This document shows positions 8,475 to 16,631 of a stretch of DNA of 64,000 bases, one piece after another; position 1 is the first letter of the stretch, and each line of letters begins with the position of its first letter. This DNA is from Paraburkholderia ginsengisoli NBRC 100965 (GTDB lineage: Bacteria; Pseudomonadota; Gammaproteobacteria; Burkholderiales; Burkholderiaceae), in the NCBI RefSeq assembly GCF_000739735.1, contig NZ_BBJF01000014.1, positions 164,007-228,006 of the forward strand, in the 5' to 3' direction. The notes beneath the pieces are model-generated. The model was not told where the DNA came from. It saw only the letters and a program-made list of their open reading frames with translations, and ran no database searches. The position numbers and the translations under genes are program-made.

Positions 8475-9581
8475 TCAGGACGACATCCCCAGCGCGCCGG
8501 CGAAGCGTCCCACGCAGCGTTTGAGCGGCTCCACGCCCAGCGCGACGGCCAACAGCGCGCCCACCGCGATCGCGTCCGCGAGCAGCCCGAGCGGATAGTT
8601 CAGATAGCCGTCGGTGGCCGCGTACAGCACCGAGTCGACCACCAGCGAAATCACCGCGCCGGCGATGAAGCACAGCAGCCCCTTGCGCCCGATCACGCCG
8701 ACCCACGGCAGCCATTGGGCGAGCTTCTTCGCCCAGCCGAGCTCGATCAGATTCGCGACCAGCCACGCGATCGCGAGGAAGTTGCCCGCGCGCAGGTAGG
8801 ACAGATTCTGCTTGAGGCTCGCGTCGAGCGGCGCATGTTCGATGATGAGCTTGAAGTAGGCCGCGCCGGCGACCACCGCGAGCGCCAGCAGGCTGACGAT
8901 CCAGCCGAGGCGGTGCGCGCTGACCCGCTGATAGACCGGCTGGCAACGCGCGAGCACGCCGAGCACGAACAGCAGTTGCCACGCGAACGGGTTGAAGTCC
9001 CAGTGCATGTCGGGCGCGGCCGGCAGGTACGCGTTGATCGCCGGCGCGCCGGCCCACAGCGCGACGCTGCCGGCCAGCAGCAGCCACGGCTTGCTGCGCG
9101 CGAGCGGCAGGATCATCGGCACCAGCAGCGCGAAGAACGCGTACATCGGCAGCACCGAGGCGAGGTAGGGCTGGCGGCGGAACAGCAGGATGTCGCGCAG
9201 CGCGGCGGCGGGCGTGGCGATCAGATCGTCGAGATCGGTGATCGCGAGATTCGGCCCGTCGATGCTGAACGCGCTCAGCACGGCGCTGACCAGCAGCATC
9301 AGCCCGGCGGTGACGAGGAACGCACGATAGATCTCCAGCGAGCGCCGCAGGAAGCGGCTGCGCGCGATCGTCTCGTTGCGCCGTTCGGCGAGCGTCACAT
9401 ACGCGGTGGCCGTGGCGAAGCCGCCGAGGAACACGAAGACTTCGGCGGCATCGCACAACGCGTACGCGTGCAGCGTGAAGCGCGACAGGATGCTGCCGCC
9501 GATGTGATCGACGACGATGATCAGCAGGACCAGGCCGCGAAAAAAGTCCAGCTCGATCAGGCGTGAGGGTGAGGGTTGCAT
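8475..9581 (-). CDS. OpgC-domain membrane acyltransferase-like protein
   Basis: A 368-residue protein with about ten membrane-spanning segments. The N-terminus (RLIELDFFRGLVLLIIVVDH) matches the OpgC domain, a subgroup of acyltransferase-3-like proteins that add succinyl groups to periplasmic osmoregulated glucans. The conserved Arg near the first helix and the His at its end are present. No opgG or opgH is adjacent, so the acceptor may be another polysaccharide. I take ATG 9581; an in-frame TTG at 9593 would add four residues, and neither has a strong ribosome-binding site. The next gene downstream encodes a secreted esterase. Confidence 0.8.
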   Translation of the reverse strand: MQPSPSRLIELDFFRGLVLLIIVVDHIGGSILSRFTLHAYALCDAAEVFVFLGGFATATAYVTLAERRNETIARSRFLRRSLEIYRAFLVTAGLMLLVSAVLSAFSIDGPNLAITDLDDLIATPAAALRDILLFRRQPYLASVLPMYAFFALLVPMILPLARSKPWLLLAGSVALWAGAPAINAYLPAAPDMHWDFNPFAWQLLFVLGVLARCQPVYQRVSAHRLGWIVSLLALAVVAGAAYFKLIIEHAPLDASLKQNLSYLRAGNFLAIAWLVANLIELGWAKKLAQWLPWVGVIGRKGLLCFIAGAVISLVVDSVLYAATDGYLNYPLGLLADAIAVGALLAVALGVEPLKRCVGRFAGALGMSS

Positions 9582-10206
9582 TGTTTGCGCCAAAAGCAGC
9601 CCCGTGCGACGGCGCGCTGATTCAGCGCGTCAGGCGTCTCACAAGGCTTGGGAATTGGATTTGGGTATTGCGGCGGGTGCGCGACTCATAGCGCAACCCA
9701 CATCGCCGCGTTCGACCGGCCTCGCGAGGCGCGGTGTCAGGGGGCAGTAAAAATGACCCTGGCGACGACGCGGAGTTCCGCTGCGTCGCCGCAAAAGCCG
9801 CCGATTATATTTCTTTCGATGACAAGCCGCTGCGGGCCGCGCATCGCACGAGCGTGGCAAAGCGTCGCCGAAGCCGGGCCGGCCGTGCGGCGGCGCCTAC
9901 CTGAACGGGCGCCGGGACAAAAGGGGCCGTCGCTCGCAGTGGAGATTTCGCAACATTTTGAGATATCGAAGCGGCCCCCAATGGACGGCCAGTAAACGGC
10001 GTGTGAGGATTTCCAAAAGCGCGGCGCAAGCAGAAGCGGCGCGCTCGAAAGTGCCCGGGAAGCGCTCGGAAGCGAAGCGCCAGAAGCAGAACATCAGAAG
10101 CAGAATGCAAGAAGCACTACGCCAGAAACGAAGCGCCACAACAGAGCGCCAGAAACAAAAGCGGCCGGATCGAGTTGTCCCATTACTCGAGTGCTGGGAG
10201 ATCTTC
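9582..10206. other. Intergenic and porin leader region with purine-rich short repeats
   Basis: About 625 bases without a credible gene. The last ~190 bases (10015-10170) are purine-rich with many imperfect copies of AGAAGC and CGCCAGAAAC. They stay in frame with the porin but would encode a Lys/Arg/Gln-rich string with no family match, so I treat them as leader. The porin promoter should lie here. Confidence 0.5.
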
Positions 10207-11367
10207 ATGAACAAGCAAGTGTTCGCGCTGGCTGTCTCTGCCGCTGCGTCTGCCACTTTTGCCGCGTCCGCCGACGCGCAGACGAGCGTCACGCTATACG
10301 GGGTGATCGACGAGGGCATCAACTACACCAACAATGTCGGCCGCGGCCACGTCTACGAACTGGCGAGCGGGTTCGCGCAAGGCAGCCGCTGGGGCCTCCA
10401 GGGCGCCGAGGAACTCGGCGGCGGCCTGAAGGCGGTGTTCCAGATCGAGAGCGGTTTCGACCTGAACTCCGGGCGGCTCGCGCAGGGCGGCCGGATGTTC
10501 GGGCGCCAGGCGTTCGTGGGCCTCAGTTCGCAGCCGTATGGCACGTTGACGTTCGGCCGTCAGTACGATTCGGTGGTCGACTATCTGGCCCAGACCACGG
10601 CCAACGGCAGTTGGGGCGGCACGCTGCTCTCGCACCCGCTCGATAACGACAACACCGATAACACATTCCGGCTCGACAACACCGTCAAGTACACGAGCCC
10701 GTCGATTTCCGGCTTCCAGTTCGGCGGCACCTACAGCTTCAGCAACGACACCGGCTTCGCGAACAATCGCGCGTACAGCATCGGCGGCCAATATGTGTAT
10801 GGCGGCTTGCTGGTGGCCGCGGCCTACCTGCAGGCCGACAACCCCGGCAACGGCTCGAACGGAGCGATCACCGCGAACGACGCCAATTTCATCGCGGCGC
10901 GCATGCGCGTGTTCGGCGGCGGCATCACCTACACCTTCGGTCCGGCGACGGCGGGCTTCGTCTACAGCAACTCGAACTATCTGGATCCGACCGGCAACGG
11001 CTATCTCGGCATTACACCGCTTGTGCCGCCTGGTGTGCTGCTGAACTCGCTGAAGTATCAGAACTTCGAGGTGAACGGCAAGTACCAGATTTCGCCGATG
11101 CTGTTCGTCGGCGCGCAGTACGTGTACACGATGGAAACCTTCGACGCGTCGACCGGCGGCGTGAAGCCGCGCATTCACTCGTTCGGCCTGATGGCGGACT
11201 ACAACCTGTCCAAGCGCACCGATGTGTATATCCAGGGCGAATATCAACAGGTGACGGGCGATCTGACCTATTCGATTCTGGACTACGCATTCATACCGGG
11301 GACCCAGGCGCCGTCGTCGACGTCGAGGCAGGTCGTGGTGCGCGCGGCGATCCGGCATAAGTTCTAG
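10207..11367 (+). CDS. Outer-membrane porin, Gram-negative (Burkholderia OpcP/Omp38 type)
   Basis: A 386-residue general-diffusion porin of the outer membrane. It has a 24-residue signal peptide ending ASADAQ, then the beta-proteobacterial porin N-terminus SSVTLYG variant (TSVTLYGVIDEG). Alternating beta-strand pattern follows throughout, with the diagnostic GSRWGLQGAEELGGGLKAVF, FGRQAFVGLS and LTFGRQYD blocks, and the C-terminal strand ends in Phe (AAIRHKF), the signal for outer-membrane assembly. ATG 10207 is preceded by GGGAG; the frame remains open upstream but the signal peptide fixes this start. It is monocistronic, with a long purine-rich leader, which suggests post-transcriptional control. 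Confidence 0.92.
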   Translation: MNKQVFALAVSAAASATFAASADAQTSVTLYGVIDEGINYTNNVGRGHVYELASGFAQGSRWGLQGAEELGGGLKAVFQIESGFDLNSGRLAQGGRMFGRQAFVGLSSQPYGTLTFGRQYDSVVDYLAQTTANGSWGGTLLSHPLDNDNTDNTFRLDNTVKYTSPSISGFQFGGTYSFSNDTGFANNRAYSIGGQYVYGGLLVAAAYLQADNPGNGSNGAITANDANFIAARMRVFGGGITYTFGPATAGFVYSNSNYLDPTGNGYLGITPLVPPGVLLNSLKYQNFEVNGKYQISPMLFVGAQYVYTMETFDASTGGVKPRIHSFGLMADYNLSKRTDVYIQGEYQQVTGDLTYSILDYAFIPGTQAPSSTSRQVVVRAAIRHKF

Positions 11368-11403
11368 GATGCGCCGCTTCAGGATGCGCGGTGTCGTCCG
11401 CGT

Positions 11404-11733
11404 TCAGTTCATCACGTAGTTCTGAATCAGAATGCCGACCAGCACGCCGGCCGGCACGCCTGAGGTTCGGCCGCGCAACGTGGCGCTCAGGTCTTCGTCG
11501 AGCACGAAGCTGCAACGGCGTTCGCTCAGGATGGTCCTGTAGGCGAGCGGTTTTGCATCGACGATCACGAGCGCCACGAGCGCGGCCACGATCAGCTGTT
11601 GCAACGCATGCAGCCGCGCCATGAACGGCAGGACTTCACCGGCGTTGCACACTAGCACCATCATGACGGCAGCGACCAGGGCGCCGAAGAGAAATCCGCC
11701 CATGAACCTGCTCGCCGTATTAAGAGAATCCAC
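11404..11733 (-). CDS. Small hypothetical membrane protein
   Basis: A protein of about 109 residues that I do not recognise. It has one strong hydrophobic segment near residues 12-30 (FLFGALVAAVMMVLVC) and a second around 43-58 (LIVAALVALVIVD), then a polar stretch and a short hydrophobic tail (GVLVGILIQNYVMN). I propose the GTG at 11733 because GAGG lies five bases upstream; ATG 11703 is the alternative and would give 99 residues. The frame extends further but with codon use unlike a gene. It converges with the porin 36 bases away. Confidence 0.5.
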   Translation of the reverse strand: MDSLNTASRFMGGFLFGALVAAVMMVLVCNAGEVLPFMARLHALQQLIVAALVALVIVDAKPLAYRTILSERRCSFVLDEDLSATLRGRTSGVPAGVLVGILIQNYVMN

Positions 11734-12107
11734 TTGAACCTCAGTTGCCTTCGTCGCCGGTATCGGGCCGACGAAGAAAAAAATGATGCTGCTGGAAAAG
11801 AGCGCCGTTCGATGCCACCGGCACCGAGAAAAACCGGGAAAGGCGATGCTGTCGGGACAGCCGTCGAAGCGACCCGTAAGCGTATTGACTTCGGGCGGCG
11901 CGACATATCGGAGGGTTCTTAAAACTGCGCGGACCGCGTCTGCCAACGCGCGCGGCTTGCGCGCATTCAATCGACGCGTTCGCTCCGACTCCGCGCACTG
12001 AACTCGCGCGCGACGGCTCGCTCAAACGGTATCGCGCTGTCGACACCGGACAGCCGCGTCTTTTACGTTTGCCGTAGACGAGCCCGCTTTTTTTTCACGG
12101 AGACTTC
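11734..12107. other. Intergenic region
   Basis: About 370 bases between divergent small genes. I see no gene. The right end carries the GGAGAC ribosome-binding site of the next gene just after a T8 run. Confidence 0.4.
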
Positions 12108-12524
12108 ATGAGCATTCGCGCGACACTGATCCTTCCGCATCATCGTTATGTGTATTCGCTAGGCGCGCCGCTCGCCTGCGTGCAAGGCACGATCGGCAAG
12201 GTGTTCGACAGCCCGGAGAATCACCACGGCGCCAATCACCAGCACTTCGTCATCAAGGTCGACAAGGTGCTGAAGTTCGAAGGCGGCACGCAGAATCTGG
12301 TCGGCACCGAGTTATTTGTCGCCGTGCGTTTCGGCGACAGCGAGGGACTGGCGCAGGAAATCCCCGGACTCCAGGCGGGGCAGCCGATCGAGGCGCAAGG
12401 CGAATACATCTCCGAGGCGAGCGCCTATCCCACCGCCGACAACTCCAACCCGGTGCTGCCGGTGCTGCACTTCACGCATCATGCGGTGGGCTATGTGAAG
12501 TACGGCGGCGAGTACTACAGCTAG
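12108..12524 (+). CDS. DUF3465-like small protein
   Basis: A 138-residue protein. The middle resembles DUF3465 proteins, which have an OB-like fold pattern: a leading GTIGKVFDSPE strand, NHQHFVIKVD, then QIEAQGEYI-like turn and a late HFTHHAVGYVKYGGEYY ending that parallels the family's HWTHHDPxGxHxxGWI motif. No signal peptide is evident. The start ATG 12108 follows GGAGAC at good spacing. The role is unknown. It is a single gene with no informative neighbours. The DUF assignment is from memory of the pattern and is moderately sure. Confidence 0.6.
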   Translation: MSIRATLILPHHRYVYSLGAPLACVQGTIGKVFDSPENHHGANHQHFVIKVDKVLKFEGGTQNLVGTELFVAVRFGDSEGLAQEIPGLQAGQPIEAQGEYISEASAYPTADNSNPVLPVLHFTHHAVGYVKYGGEYYS

Positions 12525-13132
12525 GCGGTGTCTTTCCCGCCGCGCGCGCCGATTCAAGTTTCCGCGACGATCTGCCGATAAAGAAAACGTGAACGTCCGG
12601 GCGCCGAGCGCGTCGCGCTGTTGCGCGATGGTCATGGCTGGCGATGCTTGCGTACGCGGACATTCACACGGGCCCGGGGACGCGGGCGCGGCGGGTCTGC
12701 GCGCAGGTGCGCGCAAGCCGGACGCAACGAGCGGCTTGCCGCGTTAGCGACCGCGCCTCGTGGCCTCGCCGCACATTCGCGCGACCCCACGCCACCGCTA
12801 TTCGTTGCAGCCGCAACGTATGCCGGCAATACCTAAGTAATGTTTGTATCGAAGTGTTCGAGACGGGCGTTTTTATTAAAACGGCCTTTACAATTCCGCT
12901 GGAATTTTAATCAGCAATCTGGCCCTCCGCGTTCGGTGCCGGCTGTCCCGTGAGACCGGGCGCCGGGCCGCCCGATAAGTGGCAAGGGTTGGATCGATCG
13001 GCAGGCACGCGATGAGCGCCGCACGAGGCGGCCTCGCCCTGTCGCGACGCGGGCCGCGCGGCGTGAGACCGCGCCTCGCACGCGACATCGCGGCATCCGT
13101 CCCGCGCATATAAAGCAGGAGTCGAACAAAAG
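12525..13132. other. Intergenic region
   Basis: About 600 bases with no credible gene on either strand. A short AT-rich island (12836-12912) inside the GC-rich stretch includes the inverted repeat AATTCC/GGAATT. The right end holds the AGGAG ribosome-binding site for the following lipoprotein gene. Confidence 0.4.
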
Positions 13133-14062
13133 ATGACAAAGCGTTTCGACAGAACGATGAAGGCCGGTCTCGCCGGCGTGTGGGTCGCGCTGGCGGTCAG
13201 CGGGTGTGCGAACGTGGGACAACAGGACGCGCAGAACGGCGGGGCGGCAAGTCCAAACGCGGCTTCTGGCGTGCAGGCGACGAGCGCAGCGGCTGTCGAT
13301 CCGGCGCTGGCGCGCGCGCCCATCGCGAGCAGCACCGACGACGGCACGCTGCCTAAAAAGTCACCACCGCTCGTCTATCGCGTCAAGCGTGGCGACACGC
13401 TGTCGCGCATCGCGCAGCATCATCATTGCAGCGTCAAACAGTTGCAGGCGTGGAACGGCCTGAAGCCGTCGTCGCGGCTGAAGCACGGGCAGGTGCTGCG
13501 CGTTGCGTCGCCGGAAACGGTGCGGGCGGTGAACGCTGCCAATGCCGCGAAGGCCGCGGCGGGCGCCGTGCCGGCGGCTTCGCTGGCGACCCAGCCGGCG
13601 GGCGCATCGGGCCAGGCGCAGTCCGCGTCAGGCGCGCCCACCGCCGAAGAGGCGCGCGAAGTCGTGCAGCAAACCGCGCGGCACGCCAGCGGCGTCGCGC
13701 TCGTGTGGCCCGCGGGCGGTCGCGTCGTCGAAGCATTCCAGCCTGGCGAAACGCGCGGAATCGAAATCGGCGGCAAGCCGGGCGATCCGGTGCGCGCCGC
13801 CGCCGATGGCCGGGTGATGTACGCCGGCACGGGTCTGAACAGCTACGGCAGCCTGATCATCGTCCAGCACAACAAGGACTTTCTGACCGCGTACTCGCAT
13901 AACCGCAAGCTGCTGGTCAAGATCGGCGACGTCGTCCGGCAAGGTCAGCAGATCGCCGAGATGGGCGATGAAAACAACTCGCGCGTGTCCGTCGGCTTCG
14001 AGCTGCGCCGTGACGGCAAGCCGGTCGATCCCATGCCTTATCTGCCGCAAGGGCGCGGTTAA
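13133..14062 (+). CDS. NlpD-like lipoprotein: LysM plus degenerate LytM (M23) domain
   Basis: A 309-residue envelope lipoprotein. Residues 1-25 form a lipoprotein signal (LAVSGC, Cys25). A LysM peptidoglycan-binding repeat lies at about 82-124 (VYRVKRGDTLSRIAQHH...GQVLRV), then an Ala/Gln-rich linker, and a LytM/M23 domain at about 190-305. The M23 zinc ligands are mostly lost: the HxxxD site reads RGIEI and the HxH site reads VSVGF, as in amidase activators such as E. coli NlpD and EnvC. So it probably activates a peptidoglycan amidase rather than cutting itself. ATG 13133 has AGGAG upstream. It is not next to surE/rpoS, where the main nlpD usually lies, so it is likely a paralogue. Confidence 0.82.
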   Translation: MTKRFDRTMKAGLAGVWVALAVSGCANVGQQDAQNGGAASPNAASGVQATSAAAVDPALARAPIASSTDDGTLPKKSPPLVYRVKRGDTLSRIAQHHHCSVKQLQAWNGLKPSSRLKHGQVLRVASPETVRAVNAANAAKAAAGAVPAASLATQPAGASGQAQSASGAPTAEEAREVVQQTARHASGVALVWPAGGRVVEAFQPGETRGIEIGGKPGDPVRAAADGRVMYAGTGLNSYGSLIIVQHNKDFLTAYSHNRKLLVKIGDVVRQGQQIAEMGDENNSRVSVGFELRRDGKPVDPMPYLPQGRG

Positions 14063-14072
14063 TCGCGCGCGG

Positions 14073-14891
14073 TCAGACGAAGCAGCGCAGCGCCGCGGCG
14101 ACGATCGCCTCCGGCGCATCTTCCTGCATGAGGTGGCCCGCGTTCGGGACCGCCTGAAAGCGCGCCGCGGGAATCGCGGCGGCCAGTTGCCGTCCGCGCT
14201 CGAGCGGAATCCACTGATCCTTTTCTCCCCACAGAATCTGCACCGGGCAACGCAGTTGCGGATAACGCGCTTCGACTTCGTCGGTGTAGCGCTGGTCCAT
14301 CTGCGCGATCTGCCGATAGAACGCGTCTTGTCCGGCAGCGCCGAGCCACGGTGTCACGTACGGCGCGAGTTCGTCGTCCGGAATCTCGCGGGCGATCGCA
14401 CCGCGCACATACGCTTTCACCACCGCTTCGTGAATATAAGGCGGCAGTCCCGCGAACGCGTCGCCGTGTTCACGCACGTGCCGTACGAACGGCGAACCCC
14501 ACGGCGCAACCGCGACCGGATCGATCAGCGTGAGACTGCGGTACTCGCAGCCGTTCAGCAGATGCGCGCGTAACGAAGTCGCGCCGCCGAAATCATGCGC
14601 GATCACATCAGGGCTCGGCAGCTTCCAATGCGCGAGCAGTTCCGCGAGCAACACGTTCTGGACGCCGAGCGACACGTCCTGTCCGTCGCGCTGCTCCGAT
14701 TGCCCATAGCCAAGCAGATCGTAGTAATGAACCGTGCGCGTCTGCGCGAGATGCGCGGCGATGCGATGCCACACATACGAAGAGAACGGCGTGCCGTGAA
14801 TCAGCACGAGCGGCGGACCGTTGCCGGTCACGTGGTAGCGCACGGTTTGATCGCGGAAGGTATAGGTTTCGGATAGCGGCCAGGTTTGCAT
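14073..14891 (-). CDS. Alpha/beta hydrolase, haloalkane-dehalogenase/epoxide-hydrolase-like
   Basis: A 272-residue alpha/beta hydrolase. The oxyanion segment is LIHGTPFSS; the nucleophile elbow is AHDFGG, so the nucleophile is Asp, as in haloalkane dehalogenases and epoxide hydrolases, not Ser. The acid is probably in LWGEKDQWIP and the base is the His of NAGHLMQED. The Trp that follows the nucleophile in many true dehalogenases (HDWG) is Phe here, so halide binding is doubtful. No signal peptide, so cytoplasmic. It converges with the NlpD-like gene 10 bases away. Substrate unknown. Confidence 0.82.
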   Translation of the reverse strand: MQTWPLSETYTFRDQTVRYHVTGNGPPLVLIHGTPFSSYVWHRIAAHLAQTRTVHYYDLLGYGQSEQRDGQDVSLGVQNVLLAELLAHWKLPSPDVIAHDFGGATSLRAHLLNGCEYRSLTLIDPVAVAPWGSPFVRHVREHGDAFAGLPPYIHEAVVKAYVRGAIAREIPDDELAPYVTPWLGAAGQDAFYRQIAQMDQRYTDEVEARYPQLRCPVQILWGEKDQWIPLERGRQLAAAIPAARFQAVPNAGHLMQEDAPEAIVAAALRCFV

Positions 14892-15312
14892 GTTGATGAG
14901 CCGAGGAGCGTCGCATGAAGATCCGCTTACCTTAGCAGCCGAATGCGCAACGTGCAGCGCGCCTTTTCGTAGGTGGCTCTGCGCGGCTCCCGCAGAAGCT
15001 CACCTTTGTTTTGTTCAGCAACGCCAGGCAAATTGATGAACGACGCGTTTGCAGGACCGTTCGAATGACGGGCGCGCATCGTTCGCAATCCGCACTCTTA
15101 CGAATCGGGCAGGAATAGGCTTGAAATAACGGGTATTTGTACGGGACGCAGTCGCGTAACGAACGTAATCGGTCGGCTACGCGTGCATGCGACGTTCGAG
15201 TGGAGCGCTCGGCGTCGTTGTGAACCCACCGGAAGCCGGTTTTTCAATGGTGAGGAAATCCGGGAGGCGGCGCGCGCATCGCAATGAGATGCGCGCGCCG
15301 CGATGCAGCGTT
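14892..15312. other. Intergenic region
   Basis: About 420 bases with no credible gene. It contains the 13-bp hairpin described separately near its right end and a shorter ACCGG/CCGGT hairpin followed by TTTTT at about 15228-15244, a possible weak rightward terminator. Confidence 0.4.
15268..15300. terminator. Perfect 13-bp hairpin downstream of a leftward gene
   Basis: CGGCGCGCGCATC (15268-15280) pairs perfectly with 15288-15300 around a 7-base loop, starting 12 bases past the stop of the leftward gene at 15313. There is no adjacent T-run on either strand, so it may be a transcript-end stabiliser rather than a classical terminator. Confidence 0.5.
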
Positions 15313-15711
15313 TTACTTCGCCTGAGCGCCGCGCAACAGTTGCGACACCTGGCCGTGGTGATGCAGGATCGCCGGGTCGGCTTGCAACAGCGGCAGGTAG
15401 CGCGGCAAGAACTGGTTCTGCGGCTGATCGGGCGAGAAGAGACCGGTCACCGCTTCAAGTGCGGCGAGGCGGTCGGCGGCGTCGGCTTCCTTGTCGTCGA
15501 GGATCTCATCGACGCTCGCAATCACCGTCGACAGCGGCGTGAGCCAGCGAAACCCCGAGCCGTTGATGAGCACCTGCAGAAACGCTGCGGGCGTCACCGG
15601 GCCGAATTCCTTTTCATACGCCGCGCGTTCGTGGTCGAGTATGGCCTTGTGCAGCGCGAGCAGGGGCCGGCGAATGTCCGAGAGGAATTGAGTGCATTGC
15701 TGGTCGTTCAT
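15313..15711 (-). CDS. Hypothetical protein
   Basis: A 131-residue protein I do not recognise. It is predicted mostly alpha-helical and soluble, with no signal peptide; notable segments are FRWLTPLSTVIASVDEIL in the middle and a His-rich ILHHHGQ near the end. ATG 15711 is well supported by GAAGGAG seven bases upstream; the longer open frame to 15837 is unlikely. It is a single gene followed by a perfect 13-bp hairpin. No functional inference is justified from neighbours. Confidence 0.7.
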   Translation of the reverse strand: MNDQQCTQFLSDIRRPLLALHKAILDHERAAYEKEFGPVTPAAFLQVLINGSGFRWLTPLSTVIASVDEILDDKEADAADRLAALEAVTGLFSPDQPQNQFLPRYLPLLQADPAILHHHGQVSQLLRGAQAK

Positions 15712-16174
15712 AGTTCTGCTCCTTCGCATGGTCTGGCCGGATCGATCCGGCAATCGGCTCATGCTAACAAAATCGCTCCCGGTTGATCGGACATTGATTG
15801 GCCATCGACCGAACATCAGATCACGTGCGTGTGCCAAACGCGTCGACGCGAGTCAACACGCCACGACTAACACATTGATTCGATGCCCGTTTCAAGCTCG
15901 TCTCACGCGCCTGCAAGGCCTCTCTCGCGAGCCAGCCGCGCGAGCCTCACGGCGAATTTCTTTTTCCACGGCTACAATTTGTGAGTCCGTTCCGGCGCCT
16001 ACGCGCCGCGCATCATCTGCCGTTGCCGGCGCGAGTCAGGCGCAAGTCAATCGCAAGCCGGCCGCCTCGCGTATTAGCCTGGCTTGTCGAATAAACGCGG
16101 CAAGTCTTTGCGTTTTGGTTCGACGTCTCTGTCTAAACAGCCTCATAAACAATAATCCCCACCCGGAGCCGCTC
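15712..16174. other. Intergenic region upstream of the molybdenum hydroxylase operon
   Basis: About 460 bases with no credible gene. It should hold divergent promoters for the small leftward gene and the rightward iorA-like operon. CGGAG at 16165 serves as ribosome-binding site for the latter. Confidence 0.4.
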
Positions 16175-16630
16175 ATGACAACGTTCAACATCAACGGTCA
16201 GACTCACACCGTCGACGCGCCACCCGACATGCCCCTCCTGTGGGTGCTGCGCGATCTCGTCGGGCTGACCGGCACCAAGTTCGGTTGCGGTATCGCCCAA
16301 TGCGGCGCATGCACCGTGCATCTCGACGGCGTCGCGGTGCGCTCGTGCGTGTTCCCGGCAGCGGCGGTCGGCGACCGGAAAGTCATCACGATCGAAGCGG
16401 TCGGCAGCACGCCCGCGGGGCAGAAGGTGCAGCAGGCATGGCGGCAACTGGACGTCGTGCAATGCGGCTACTGTCAGTCGGGGCAGGTGATGTCGGCGGC
16501 GTCGCTGCTCGCGAGCAACCCCAATCCCAGCGACGCGGACATCGACGCCGCGATGGCGGGCAACATCTGCCGCTGTGGGACGTACAACCGCATCCGAGCG
16601 GCGATCAAGCAAGCCGCGAAGGGAGTCTGA
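16175..16630 (+). CDS. 2Fe-2S subunit of a molybdenum hydroxylase (isoquinoline 1-oxidoreductase alpha type)
   Basis: A 151-residue iron-sulfur subunit. The N-terminal plant-type 2Fe-2S cluster has cysteines in KFGCGIAQCGACTVHL with a fourth Cys at VRSC; the C-terminal cluster has CGYCQSGQ and NICRCGTY. Both are diagnostic of the xanthine-dehydrogenase family small subunit. ATG 16175 has CGGAG upstream and begins the standard TFNINGQ strand; the open frame before it is not coding. It forms an operon with the Mo-binding subunit (1 base gap) and a triheme cytochrome c, so electrons pass from the Mo site through these clusters to the cytochrome. The substrate, an aldehyde or N-heterocycle, cannot be settled from sequence. 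Confidence 0.9.
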   Translation: MTTFNINGQTHTVDAPPDMPLLWVLRDLVGLTGTKFGCGIAQCGACTVHLDGVAVRSCVFPAAAVGDRKVITIEAVGSTPAGQKVQQAWRQLDVVQCGYCQSGQVMSAASLLASNPNPSDADIDAAMAGNICRCGTYNRIRAAIKQAAKGV

Positions 16631-16631
16631 T

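Noticed and set aside
9958..10206. Porin N-terminal extension
   Set aside because: A signal peptide and GGGAG site fix the start at 10207; the extension is low-complexity leader.
15112..15140. GGAATA hexamer resembling the ECF motif
   Set aside because: No CGT/GTT element at the right spacing and no gene follows.
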